Source: Polytrichum commune
Lineage: Eukaryota; Streptophyta; Polytrichopsida; Polytrichales; Polytrichaceae
Assembly (NCBI GenBank): GCA_950295325.1
Contig: OX485805.1
Location: 8,930,501 to 8,990,500 of the forward strand
DNA length: 60,000 bases
Reading direction: 5' to 3'
Shown: positions 47,801 to 59,785 of the stretch, in pieces
How positions within the stretch are numbered: the stretch's first letter is position 1
How the letters are laid out: the number at the start of each line of letters is the position of its first letter
The notes under the pieces: model-generated
Told to the model about the DNA's origin: nothing
The model's input: only the letters and a program-made list of their open reading frames with translations
Databases searched by the model: none
Program-made: the position numbers and the translations under genes

Positions 47801-49015
47801 TCATTCAATGAGGCCCAAATTTGTTGTGGGACTTATCAATACAAATTTCATGACTTGGTTCATTGATGAACAATGATTAACACTAATTAATTCATCTAAT
47901 AATAGAAACTAGATGGAATTTTTAGGGTAGTTGAGTCCCATGTATTGTCAACCTATCCCTTAGTTTGCATCCTCAACAAATTTCATGTGGATGAGAAGTT
48001 TGGCAACCAACCACATTTTACATCATTTTTATCAATAAAATATTATATGCAATTTGGAATAATTGTTAATTGATAGTGAGAAATAGTGTGGTCCACCTCG
48101 TAGTGGAATGAAGAGATGGGGAAAATGAGAGGCATGAATTCAAGAAAATATCAGGCTAATCATTGGTAAAAAGTTGGTTAGCGTTAGGGTTTTGGATTAG
48201 TTAGCTAAAATCTACCCTCCATATTACAACACTCAATTATACATCACCTCAACTATACCACACATTTCCTGTTGATCAAACTTTCTGGTGTTAATTTACC
48301 TCCATACTACAACTACGACGCTCATAATATGACATTTCTTTAGGTCCAATACGTCATATAATAGAGGTAATTAATGTGCATAAGTTGTACAAGCCACATG
48401 CATTTCAAGGTTCATATGTGATTAACAATTTGGAACATGCAGGGAACCTTGGATAACTTTGTGAGCATATTTCTTCAATACAAATGTTCTTTCATACTTA
48501 CGTATATTTGTTATGTAAACAAAATGACATTTTACATTGAAATAAGTCATTTTCTTGAGAAACCTCGACAATACAACATTTGAGGCCAAAACATCATATT
48601 ATCATGAAGAAGACATGGATAATACAATATTTTCTTGCATAACCAAACATGTCTTAATAAAGAAGGAAAACAATAACTCCATAACACAAGGTCCCAAAAG
48701 TTAGCTAACTTCTAGTTTGATAACTTCTATGTAAACTTCATTTTAACTAGGCATGAGATCATGATGTGCTCTCATATAGGTTGTCTATCTCATACATTAG
48801 CTAATCCTCTTAACTGGATGTTGTGGACACAATAAAATTAATTTGAGTGGTAAGTTACTCCAACCGGAGCCTTAACCAGGAAGTGCAGATGGACCCTTAG
48901 TGAGAAGTGGCCCCACTAAATAGTGTAGACATTTAAATAGTGTAGACTGTACATTATTTAAATGTCCATATGCCTGATTACAACAGGTAGTGTAGTTGGA
49001 ACTTGAATACTTGAT
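41900..49015. other. Long intergenic stretch, nothing firmly recognised
   Basis: Seven kilobases without a gene I can support. Small structures seen: a 19-bp inverted repeat at 42296-42314 and about 42399-42417 ('aactcattgtNattgagaa'), an (at)n run near 42518, and an inverted 'acatttaaata' pair near 48928-48965. Chance frames such as 46207-46575 (minus) have no domain or splice support. Confidence 0.4.
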
Positions 49016-49017
49016 AA

Positions 49018-49235
49018 AGGCTGGTCCAATGAATTGAGAGAACTGACTGCTAGTTGCAGATGAACCAGTTGCGTTTGAGAAATAACCGATTGAAGTTCGA
49101 GACTTCAAGAAAATTACTGATCATTTTAGGAGTCTATGAAATATACCTCAAAGTAATAAAGAAATACCGAAAGATCACAACATGTAATCGGTTGGACTTG
49201 GAATGATCATGTCCAAAAACCTCCCCAGACATTGG
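49018..49235 (-). repeat. Dispersed repeat family A, copy 5
   Basis: Reverse-complement copy just beyond the 3' end of MMT. It includes 'accgattgaagttcgagact', 'gatcacaacatgtaatcgg' and 'ctccccagacat'. It carries the clearest pol III B-box-like motif (gttcgagac). It lies about 650 bp past the MMT stop codon. Confidence 0.75.
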
Positions 49236-49886
49236 GCCAGTCCACAGGTCCTACACTGAAAAAAGAGCAGGACAACACTGTTGGAAAGGATTAGGTTACC
49301 CCAACATGATATCAGTTCCAGACCTTAATAAAATAACCATAAGAATTGCTAGAAATTGCACACGTGTGTAACTGCCTACAACATCCAAATATTTGAAACT
49401 CCATGGGAAAAACCATGGCAAAATGAGCAATCGCCGAATTTGGTAAACCTATCATGTGCAATAGGTTACCAGCAAGATCATGGTCCATCCCACTGGGAGA
49501 TAGAGAATTATAATCAAATAATCAAAAAGATCAAATAAAATAATGAAATCAAAAAAGCAAGAAGAAATAAGAGACTACGATACAGACAATAGGATTCCGA
49601 GAAAGTTTCAGTAAATATGACAAATTTGACACTAGGCAATGTCCCGGTTCCCATGGTTTTATCCAGCTACTCTACACAGATTGACAATGTTTTCCATAGC
49701 TGCTAGTATGAAAATGCACTGTACACAGACGACCATTATCTCTGCACTTTCTGATCCAACTCAAGATTTCAGCTCTGCAATTAAAAAAGTGGGTTAACTG
49801 GAATGAAGTTCACGAATTGCAAATCATACTAATTGCAGCCAGAGAAATGGGTAACCTGCAGGACTGTGGCCTTCAGTGATGATGCA

Positions 49887-52800
49887 TCAATTTGAAGCTT
49901 GGCACGAACCAAGTACAAGTTCGTTGAACTTTTGGAGGGCCTTGCATGATGCAATGAAGTCATCATCACTTAGGGCAATCATAAAGCGGCAGTAATCCGG
50001 TATTCCAGTCCAAGAGCTACTGCTAATGGAGAGCCCTGTGACCTTCAGAATTGCATCTCGAATATTGCTGCTGCTTAAAACTTCCGTCCCATAGGCATCC
50101 CCCTTAATGCACTTTCCTTCGTAGGCTGTTGGTCGGGCAACCATGGACATCCCTCCCTGAGGCGCAATGGCTTCCCACCCACAACTTGCAAGTAGCTGCC
50201 AAAACAGAAACACTTATCAGGCATTTTATCATTTGCATGCGAGCTTAGAATGGTCTAGCATACTCAAGGTAAACAATAGAGTTACCCTTCAAGTGTCTCA
50301 AAACTCATTTTGGTGGGGAGTTTTGCCCCATTTTTGGCAATAGAATGTTTAAGGAGTGTTCAAATGGTGGCAGGACCCCCAATTTTGGTGAAATGAAGAA
50401 AGGCATGTGACTTTGGCCAAAAGACGGCTACAGAAAAATGAAATTCATGGAAAAAGAAAGTGGGGCTCTCAAAAGCTTGACATTGAGTTCATTTTATTTA
50501 GCTGTCCTTTGGCCAAAGTCAAATATCTCCGCTTCAATTCACCAAAATTAGGGGTTCCATCACCACTTGAATGCTCCTTAAAACGTCATAAAGTACCAAA
50601 AGTGGGGCAAGACTGAGTTTTTTAGAGAATCCAATAGATCTAGGGTGTTTGGGCCTTACACAAGGTCACTCTTCTTAATCGAACACCCATACTTGAGTGG
50701 TATATGGCAAGGCTTGCAGATAAGAACAGATACCAAAAGATGCGTGCTATGATGAGAATGGACTATGTGCTCAAAATACAAACTCCATTCTATGCTCAAT
50801 AGTTAACAAAATTGGGAGGGCCTATGTGATCGCTTAAGAAGAAAGAGAATATGTTCACTTTGACCTTATATATCTTTCACATCTTAACTATAATTCTGAA
50901 GCTTAGAACATTGGGGAAAGCAAGTACATGCACACATGTTGATTACCTTGCATAATTCTTGGGCTCTATGCTTCAGTGTCTTCTTCTGCTGCTCCACACC
51001 TGTAAGCAAAACTTCCGACTTCTGGTCCAGCATGCCTAGAAGCTTCTTAATTGTGTACTTCAAGGTTCCATGGGGCCGGCTCATGGTGGGAGCATCCTTG
51101 AAGACCTCTATGAATATCGGATCGGCAACAGCTGCAAATCCGAACTCAAGGCCGCCTGTCATCAAACCAGCTGAGAAGCCACCTAAAATGGCAATCGCAT
51201 ACGTGGATGATGACTCTTGGATTACAGCTTGCTTGAGATCCCACGACTCAGATTGACCTCCGTACTCCAGCCCAGAGTATGATGTGTCCAAAATAACCCG
51301 AGCACCGTGACTCTTACAAACATCAAGTATTTCGTTGATTTCAGCATTCGTATATATTTGCCCAGTTGGATTGACTGTGGGGCCTGCGAGGTATACCCAT
51401 GGTTTCTCAACACCTTCCAAGAAGGTAGCAAGCTCTCCTGCTGTGGCTTTAAAGGAGTTTGAAGCCTTGGTGGGTAATCTCTTGAAATTCGCCTCAAGAA
51501 ACTTAGTCACGGAAACAAAAGTCCCACTAGAACCCATGGGGAAAATTAGTGTTCCATTCTCCTCAACACATGCAAGGACAAGTTTTGTGAAAAGCGAAGT
51601 TGACGTGTCACTTAGAAACAGCTCCTTTGTTTGTGTTAGAGGAAGCCCATATCTTGTGTGCAAAAATCCAAGGATTTCTGCTTTAGGATCCATCTCCTCC
51701 TCTGAGATGTTTTGTCGGGCAAATCCTTCAAAAACAGATACTTTGACTGCTGATGGAACTTGGAGAAGGTTCTCATCAAAGTCCATGCAGATCTTGGGGG
51801 CTTCTTGGTCGAGGTCAACATTCTCAACAGATCTAAGGGCTGCAGTAGAACTTTTTGAGATTCTAATGAATTCTGTTGCCTCTTCCTCCTTAGGTAGCCT
51901 CTGCAGAAAATCAACATGCAACAGCAATGTTCCTACTCATGATTATCGTTACTTCGGTTTCATAATATGAGCACCTGATTATTACAATGACAGACAAGAA
52001 GGACAGTAGTCACCACAAATGGGTAAATCTTTGACAAATCAGTTTAGGAAGAATATCTAGGATCTTACACACAGGAATTACAAATAAGTCTTTTCACCAT
52101 ATATTGGAATTTCAAGGAACAGAAGGTGCACTGATGATGTTGTACAAGAAAATCTCCCATCAGTATCAAAACTTGACCTCAAAAGATTTCGACAACAAAG
52201 TTTGTGTGCACTTCAAACCTGTTCACTGGTGTGGCGCTCAGGAAGCTGGAAGCTGAGAAGCTCATGTAACAGGCAGCCGTAATAAAACTGACTGGAGATT
52301 GCTGTGCGCCCATAGGTGACATCTCCTGCCTTCGCCAGCGCATTCAACAGAGTTTGATTTTCTGAGATGACAAATGCCACTTCGAGGTCGGAGTATACCT
52401 GTTTAAATACATGCTCACTAGATTGGTTAAGTGAAGTACAATGAGACAGGATTATTCTAATAAAATTATATTGAGAAACAGTCAACCAACTAGATGTATC
52501 CTCTAACTCAACCTGAGGTTTGTGGTTTAGAGTTGGTTGTTTTGCATAGAATATCTTCCATGTTCGGCAAGTTTGCAGTGCATGCTTAAAGGTAGTGTGG
52601 AGGTTTGAACGAATATTGTATATCAGTTCTTCAAGGGTCAAAGTCATTTTGGCATGCCAAGAGGTGCTAAAATGAGTTTGGCCCTGAATGAACTGAAATA
52701 CTTTGCTCTTCGTTCAAATTCAAATACTACCTCCAAGGATGGACCACAAGTGGAAAGAAATTATTGATGTTGTATGCAAAACAACTTATGGAGATCATAG

Positions 52801-52922
52801 TGGCCAACTCCTGATGCAAAGTCCCATTGAGTTGAAGGATAACTCTACCATCACTTCACATTTTTCAAGTGCAGGTGACTAAGGCATACTTTCCTGGAGA
52901 GAAAGGTAATCGAATACAGAAG

Positions 52923-52955
<33 letters not shown>

Positions 52956-55900
52956 ACACAAATGTCACTTTACTGCACCTGGTTCTTGACCAGTCCACAA
53001 ATGATTGTAACATGCAGAGGGAGAGCATGGGAGGAGAGGAATTGCAAGATCCCGTTTGTGCCCGGCAAACTTGAGAGCTCCAAGGAATCGGACATGTCCA
53101 ATATCAGGCGTGCTCCAATGCTAGCTGTTGCGCCCAGAAGTTGCTCAAATGCAGTAGAGGTCCGCATTTCAAAATCTGCAAGACTAGTGACAACTATCTG
53201 GGGCTTCAGGTTCTTCAGTAACTGTGTCACTAAGTCTGAACGGCGAGGTGCTTCAACCACTGTGATAGTGCTGTTTGATTGAGGAGAATCTCCATTGACA
53301 CCCTGCGCCAACATCAATTGTCTCAAGAGACGAAACCCTTCATCGAAGAATCACGACATTGTTCTAGGACATTCTATGCCCTAATCATTCAACACCCCAA
53401 TGACAATAGGTCCATCAGATTGTACTCCCGCTCTGTCACTGCCCTAATAAGACTGCTGAGATGTCAATGCACTCCCCCCCATCTTAACATGGCTGAGTAA
53501 AGAAAATACATCTAAGGCTCCCTTTACACTAGAGCTTGAGTTAAGAGCTTGAAGAAAGAAGCCTTCTCATTGGCAATGAGCATGCTTGTTCACTAAAATC
53601 CACTTTACACGTGAACTCTCAACTTGAGAGGTTGAACTTTTTACCAGGCTAACAACACTTTGATGGATCCCATGTGAACAACTACAACAAGCTCTTGGTC
53701 AAAATTCTAAGCTACCTCCATGTGCTAGATTAAAAATGTCAACAGCTCGAGCTCTCAATTTGGGGGCCCCAAGCCAATGGGCTCTCAAGCAATCTTAAGG
53801 AGTTTGATACTTGAGCTTCAGTCGAGCTCTCAATAGTTCAAGCTTTGGATGAGAGCTTGCCAACTCCATTTTGAGCTCTCAACTCGAGCTCTAGTGTAAA
53901 GGAGGCCCAAGGATCTAAGAGTGTGACCTCACCCCTTCACATGTGTACATTGTCAACAGCCTCAGACCCACTTCGAAGACTTCAAAGACCCCTTTCTAGT
54001 GACTCAGATTGGACGTAACAGTTTTCAACTCAAAAAGGCCAAAGCACACTTCTCCAGGATTCTTGTGATCACAAATGACATCTGCAGCTGTGTAGGCAAA
54101 CTCTCCATTCCAGGCCCAAAAAACAAGGTGAAAGGCATTGGTGACCTGGGCAGGAAGTGCGGTGATCCACTTCTTAGGCAGCCAGCGTGTGAGGAGGGTA
54201 TCAACTAAAGCTAATTGTGGTGAGTATACTCGAAGCAAATTCTCAATTGCAACAGCTCTTGAAGGTAGAACCACCACACTCTGCACAATCAAACCAAGTG
54301 TGATTGTCCATGAAACTGGCTCAAATCAAATCACAAACTGGTATTTTTTGCAGCTGAAGACCATCAAGTATTGAGCAGATAATTAAAAGGGAGTTTATAT
54401 GACCATCTAATTTGCCTCCATACAGTGAGTAAGAGAACTCTTTGTAGTACAACTTTGATCTTATGACTAGTAATCATTTGTTACAAGTGAACAACTTCTA
54501 CAAAAAAATGAAGCTGACAGCTCATCTCACAGATTGATGAATGATTTGGAACCTGTTTCTCATTTTTAGCAAAATGCAATTTAAACTTCACATTTTTGTA
54601 GAGCCAAGCTTGCGAAGACCTGGAAATTGTGACTTACAGCAGGAGTCAGTGGGATGTGGTGGTAGATCCTCATGAACCCTGCAATCAGGTTCCTGAACCG
54701 AGAGCTTCCAGCAGGAGACTCGTGTGGAAAATATGAAAGATCCTCCAATGCACGCGCAAGGTGTGCCAAGAAAGGTATTTTCTCTTCAGCCACGGATTCA
54801 TCTGTGAATGAAAGATCCAAGGCTCCTCGTGTCTCATGAAACCCATTGCTCAGGAACTTTGAGATTGTCTTGACCTGTTGAAACCAAAGAGTGAAGCAAA
54901 TATGTCACATCTTCCTTCTTGACCTTTAAATATCCAAGAGGCCCATTTTTTGCCCCTCAAGGAACAAAACTTAAATATCTACTGAGTATAGTCGTTATTG
55001 TGCACACCGGCTGTGAATTGAAATTCCCAAAATTATGATATCCTTCAGAGTTATCAAAATTCATATAGGCTCCATGTATCTAGGCTGATTACTAAAAATG
55101 CTCATAACAAGTAGAAGAAGTCAGAAGGTCAGAAAAACTTCTGCATTGAACTCATAACAAGTAGAATTAAGAAGATGTGTTGAGATAGAATATGGATGAA
55201 TGTAATCTGCTGGCAAGAGATATATCATAGAACAGAGGACTCAGATAGGAAGGTGACATTGGAACAAGCTAGATTATGTACCTGATTTGGCATCCTGAGT
55301 TTGCACTCATACACTGAGAGCCCATGTGATATACTTCCTCCAGAGTTCAAATAAGCCCACGCTGTCCTTGCACTGATCGGCTCCTCACTCATCCGCCCCA
55401 TGAAAAACTCAAAGCGATGGCGTGTGTTTTTTTCAATCTCCACCAGTGCTAAAATATCAGTGTCTGCTGCCTGAGAACAATTTGGCACAGCTCACCTCGC
55501 ATGAGACCAAGAAAACTAATATGTGCATTGCCTTCCTTAACCACTTTTCTAGATATAGCTATTATCTTCCAAAGTTTATCATTAAATTAAGAATGATAAT
55601 CACTGAAGGCACCCTGTGGGGTAATGCAGTTGTGCAATGTCAATACCTCTGTTGGAAGCACCAAGGGTAATGTTTAAATTTCTAGTAAGATTGCACCATG
55701 GCTTGATATAGCCGCCTTGACAAGAAATTCCAGAAGCATTTAGTAAGAGTGGTAGAATGTTACAGTTTGAAGTAAGTTTAGAAATGGAAAACAAAGGGGG
55801 GAAATGTTAAGGCATCAGGCCTGATTCACTCTAGTTTGCCACAACTTGTTGATATGAAAGCCCCGTCTGCTGAACAGACGCTCAGTCACAGCTTGGCCAG

Positions 55901-58296
55901 GCCGACCACCTATGTTGAAGATCAATCTTCCTGTAGGTTTGATGATTGAGATACCTTCTTCTGCAGCTCTGGCAATCAAGCCAAGCCCAAACTGATCTTC
56001 AACAAACCCCTGAAATAGGAGAACTCATTCTTAATCAGTGCCATACAATGCAACCTGGTGTGGCAATTACTACCCCCTGGCACACTTCTCAAAAGTACAC
56101 AGCCCTGCATTTGAGTTGCAAAAATCATGTGGACTTTAGCAAATATGTTCTACTCATGGCCTTCTCCATTACATATCAAAGCAGAAAAACTCCCCCTCAA
56201 GAAAATTTACAAGACGTGTCCCTTCCCACGCTGCTGGCTTTTCTTCTTGCACGGAACTTACAGATATCTCATTGATTTCATTATCTGCACTTCTGTGATA
56301 TATTGATAGTTTTTGTTGAATGCACAGCATTCTTGTGCATCCATCAAATTTGATTAGGACACATGTAAAATTACCTGAAGACCACAGTAGTTGCTGAGGG
56401 AGTACAGAAACTCTTCACTGGCATTTTCTGTCACAAGCTTTGACATGGCTGTTGGATCTGGATTCAGGATCTTCACACACGACAAGAAATTGTGAGGCAC
56501 TTATGCTTTTTATTCTGACTTGAAATTTACCAAAAACAGAGATTGCGATAGCTTTGAGATAATCATTAGCACACAACACTATCATGACACATCTCTGGAC
56601 AAGGCTAGTGCTTACTAAGTGAAGTAATTGAATGCTCTGAACCTGAAAAAGACAAACAGTGCCAAATCCTTCATCCGCCCAAACCATTCTTAGCTAATTT
56701 TGTTACCAACTTCATCCTAAGAAGTGCATAAAATTTCCAAATATGCAACAGCCTCATATTTTTCAGAATAAATCTGGACTTGTCAATTCACAATAAAAAT
56801 CTCTTAAGAAATGTCCACAAGGACAGCTGCTCTAGCACAGGTTTTTGAACAAGATTTACCTGTGGAATACAACCAACAATGAGGTCCAATGACAAACTTT
56901 GTTCTCTGCAGTATGCAAGGAGGTCCGAAACATGAAATTCCACCCGATCCAAAAGAGACTTGCCCGCTTGATCAAGAACTGGTGAACCATCTTCACTTAG
57001 AGCATTCAAGTAAAGATTGATCCAAGCCACCTTGATTGCCCTTGGATTTATGTCAAGTCCATAAACCTGCAATCCATCCCACATCACAACTGTGAGTATC
57101 TCAAGAACCTGCCAAACAATGCCAAGTCCAGATCCCACAAGCATAGAAAATGCTATCAGGCCTCTTCTTCCTTCAAACAATTCAAGATAGAAAAAGAGCA
57201 TGCTAATGCAAAATCCAGGAACTTAACGAAGATTTTAGCATCAGAATTCTTGTGAAGAAAGCTTGCCTTCCGAGGTGACCACCTCTCTGCTAGGGCAATG
57301 GACACCCACCCATTGCCACAACCCAGCTCTACAACGTCTCGATCCCTGAAACCCGTGTCAGGATGCCGACTGATGCCTTCAAAAAAGGTAAATGACCAAT
57401 CCTCTGGAATGAATATGCTTGGTAGCTCCAGCAACGTCAGGCTTTGCCTATTCTCTCTAAAACCTGGCCAATCAAGATTTACAAACAAAAACATCAACAT
57501 GTGTGTCTACATTTGAAGCAAATTTTCAACTCTATGCATGTGCACCTATACTACTACCAGGACCAATTTTGCAAGCACTGAATTGTTGATGGAACTTTTG
57601 TGCATATATGTTGTGCTGAAAATTTAAATAATCAGGATACCTAACCTTGTTGAGAGGCATTGACAACATTTACCATCATTTCCGATTCTTGACTATCATC
57701 GTTCCTATATAGAGTAATGTTTGGCGGACTCTCTTTGGTTATGACCTCCAATTATGATCATAAGATTGTCAACTGAAAAGGTTCAGTATTGCATTAGTGA
57801 GATGGGACATGAATTTAACAGTGGAGAATATACCTGCAACAAAATATTCATGTCCTTGCTGCTCAATTGGGATATGACACTGATAATTCCTACAGGTTTA
57901 TTTGTGCAATTACACTTTCAATCTATGTAGACACACACATACTCTCTCTCAATTGCAAGAGGATCATAAAAACGAAACACACAACATGAAATTCATAAGG
58001 AACTCGTGGAGCCAACCTTCGTAATCTGTCAAGGAGAGCTGGTGGATGCGGAAATGATAGGTACTCATGCTATTCAATCCAGGCCCTTGCTTCTCCACGT
58101 ACTTCTCCACTGCGGCAAGAAGCTGTCGTGCATTAACCCGAGTTTCAGGGTTGTGCAACCTCTCCAGCACACCCTTGATTGCAATGTACGCATTGTCTCC
58201 GGAGACCTTGCATTGCTCCAGAAACTCGGCGACCTCAGAGTCACTAGTGGCCAACCCCATCGAAGACTCTTTCCCTCCCCTTCTTGTTGGGGGCAT
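49887..58296 (-). CDS. MMT: Methionine S-methyltransferase (EC 2.1.1.12)
   Basis: Makes S-methylmethionine from methionine and S-adenosylmethionine in the cytosol (plant SMM cycle; methyl and sulfur storage and phloem transport). Exons from the 5' end: 58296-58017, 57463-57267, 57066-56860, 56470-56375, 56009-55821, 55470-55282, 54874-54638, 54280-54146, 53302-52979, 52398-52219, 51900-50947, 50195-49887. Together they give about 1098 residues, close to known plant MMT lengths (about 1070-1090). Intron 1 is phase 1 and all others are phase 0. SAM motif I VELGCGNGW is at 138-146, followed by 'VYGLDINPRA' and 'VGCIPQILNP'. The C-terminal half resembles class I aminotransferases (NPTG at 855-858), but the usual PLP lysine position reads FSAG (Ala about 922). 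The ATG at 58296 is the first after an in-frame TGA two codons upstream; Met13 is an alternative start. Intron 2 has a GC donor, and the exon 5 end is uncertain. No frameshift or premature stop was found. Confidence 0.97.
50299..50623. mobile_element. Foldback MITE in MMT intron 11
   Basis: Arms of about 130 bp pair with moderate divergence: 'gtttaaggagtgttcaaNtg' and 'ccccNaattttggtgaaNtg' on the left match the reverse complement on the right, as does 'tgactttggccaaaNgac'. Outer ends are 'aaactcattttgg...ttgcccc' and 'ggggcaagactgagtttt'. No coding capacity. The open frame across the right arm is by chance. Confidence 0.75.
52495..52845. mobile_element. Foldback element family B, copy 2, in MMT intron 9
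   Basis: Symmetric around 'ttttggcatgccaagaggt' at about 52650. The left arm ('gttgttttgcata', 'ccatgttcggcaagttt', 'tgtggaggtttgaacga') matches the right arm in reverse complement and also the copy at 4128-4365. It lies wholly within intron 9 (52399-52978) and leaves both splice sites intact. A long minus frame running from exon 10 through it is read-through, not coding. Confidence 0.75.
52923..52955. repeat. (CAA)n microsatellite in MMT intron 9
   Basis: About ten CAA triplets on the plus strand, 24 bp inside the intron from the exon 9 donor (52979/52978). Transcribed as a UUG run in MMT pre-mRNA. Confidence 0.9.
53516..53907. mobile_element. Tourist-like MITE in MMT intron 8, 392 bp
   Basis: Ends 'ggctccctttacactagagc' and, in reverse complement, 'ggcctcctttacactagagc'. 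The flanks TAA (53513-53515) and CAA (53908-53910) are consistent with a slightly decayed TWA duplication. The interior has many copies of 'gagctctcaa' or its complement, so it folds extensively. It makes up nearly half of the 843-bp intron. Confidence 0.8.
57265..57267 (-). promoter_or_regulatory. Non-canonical GC donor, MMT intron 2
   Basis: Exon 2 ends ...CGGAAG and the intron starts GCAAGC; the acceptor TTGCAG|GTTTATGGA is at 57067/57066. Protein continuity (K then VYGLDINP) and reading frame require this junction, and there is no GT nearby. AG|GCAAG is the usual form of plant GC-AG introns, so this is a functional splice site rather than damage. Confidence 0.85.
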
Positions 58297-58385
58297 CAAT
58301 CAGCCCGACACCCTCACACAAGAGGATCAAAACTTTGAGAAACCGATCTCCCTCCTGCTTATACTGGCCTCAGCAATTATAGCAC

Positions 58386-59478
58386 TCTGCAACCATGGCC
58401 ACCAAAATTTGTCAACTCAAACTCACCACAATTTGCTCACAAAAGGTGATGAATACTGGGAGTGCAATGAGAAGTGTGGGATGTGGTGGCTGAGGAGCTT
58501 CAACCGAGGGTTTGGTGGTGCTTTAGATATGAGCAGGACAATTTGGCCAATTTGCAATCCCGATCGAAAAGTCTTCCACATCTGGGATCCGAGCCATACC
58601 CAGATTCTAATTATGTGACCGCGACCAGAATGTCCGGAGCCAAGCTCCATCACGCTGTTGCAGAGCAAAACACAACCCTCCAATTCTACGAAAAACAGGG
58701 GATCCGAAACCCACGTCGGTGTCAATTGCAACTCACAAAAAAAACAAAAAAAACAAAAAAAACAAAAAAAACCATCATCACAACATTTCGGTGCCAAATT
58801 GCACCGACAATGCTTGCACACTCCAACTAACCCACATGCCTACAAAGTGATGTCACTGCGGGCAATGCCGATCTGCAAGACAATCTCGACTCCCCTACCC
58901 TGGATACACTGTCGCAACACCAATTTGCCCCAAAACAAGGCGTTCAATTTGGCACGAGCCGCACCCAGATCCCAATGTATGGACCCAACCTCCAATTACA
59001 TCAGACTCACTCACGTTGTTTCAGCGCAAAGCGCAACCCGCCAATTTCAAGCAAAACAGGGATCCCAAACGCATGTCGGTGTGAATGGCAACTCACACAG
59101 AACACAAAAAAAGACCATCATCACAACATTTGGGTGCCAAATTGGACCAACAATGCTTGCACACTCCAATAAACCCACATACTCAAAAAGTGACATCACT
59201 CCGGGCAATGCCGATCTGTGAGGCGATCTCGACTCCCCCTACCTTGGATACACTGTAGCGACACTCAATTGCCTCAAAAAACTCGTTAAACCCGGCACGA
59301 GGTCGACAATGTGAGAGCAAGGCAACACATGGTGCTCATAAATGATCACCGGAAAGCAAGCACGCATCAACCGAGATGCAAATCCCACAAAAAAACTGAC
59401 ATAACCAAACCCCCCCGACACTCGATTGCTGATAAAGAAATCTACCCAAATTTCGGAGAAAAGTGTTTTAGGACTCAC
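58386..59478 (-). other. Candidate 5'UTR intron of MMT
   Basis: On the minus strand an excellent donor, TTTAG|GTGAGTCC, sits at 59479/59478. A TTGCAG|AG acceptor at 58387/58386 lies 90 nt before the ATG, behind T-rich sequence. If used, the leader would consist of about 59785-59479 joined to 58386-58297. The acceptor is less certain than the donor. A minor TATA-like CTTATA at 58358-58363 would be the alternative, intronless promoter. Confidence 0.4.
58535..59305. repeat. 345-bp tandem repeat, about 2.2 copies, upstream of MMT
   Basis: Two main units are offset by 343-360 bp. Shared blocks are 'gatccNaaacNcaNgtcggt', 'ccatcatcacaacatttNgg', 'caatgcttgcacactccaa', 'gggcaatgccgatctg' and 'cNatctcgactcccc'. 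A third partial unit begins after 59215. The first unit has an expanded run of 'aaaaaaac' (58739-58771). Reading frames over it are repetitive by-products. Confidence 0.85.
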
Positions 59479-59785
59479 CTAAACAATAAATTGTATGTCA
59501 CAGGCGGTTGCAATTGGCGAGAGATGATGAGTTTGAGTTGAGTTCCCGAGGCAGGAAGATCTGATTTTGTTCAAAGGCTATGTGGTGGTGATGGAGTAGA
59601 GATGATGATGATGGTGATGATGATGATGATGACTCATGAGGGTGGATTTTCAGAATGGGTGGGATTCACCGAAAAAGACAAAAACCCAAAAGCCAAAGTG
59701 ATCACACACCGAAGAAAACGAACCGAAACCCAAACAAGAAGACGAAGAAGAGAGAAAGAAAGAGATTCACCAGAGCTCCGAATGA
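59479..59785 (-). promoter_or_regulatory. Candidate MMT leader exon and its promoter
   Basis: On the minus strand a TATAAG box at 59808-59815 is followed about 30 nt later by a C/T-rich leader ('ctctttctttctctcttctt'-like), typical of plant 5'UTRs. A CAT/ATG-type trinucleotide run (59601-59632) lies in the leader, and the segment ends at the strong donor GTGAGT (59478). MMT is the only gene downstream on this strand. Expression evidence would settle it. Confidence 0.4.
59601..59632. repeat. (GAT)n microsatellite
   Basis: About ten GAT triplets with one GGT interruption on the plus strand. It gives a spurious polymethionine frame on the plus strand and a UCA/CAU run without AUG in the proposed MMT leader. 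Confidence 0.9.

Noticed and set aside
51335-51970. 211-codon plus-strand frame
   Set aside because: Antisense to the large MMT exon 11, whose minus-strand translation matches the family throughout.
52213-52647. MMT exon 10 extended to 144 codons
   Set aside because: The extra part reads into intron 9 and the foldback element. The acceptor at 52399 and the family sequence define a 60-codon exon.
58658-59221. 187-codon plus-strand frame upstream of MMT
   Set aside because: Runs through a tandem repeat and a poly-A/C tract. Its two halves are copies of each other with lysine-rich low complexity, and it has no gene features.
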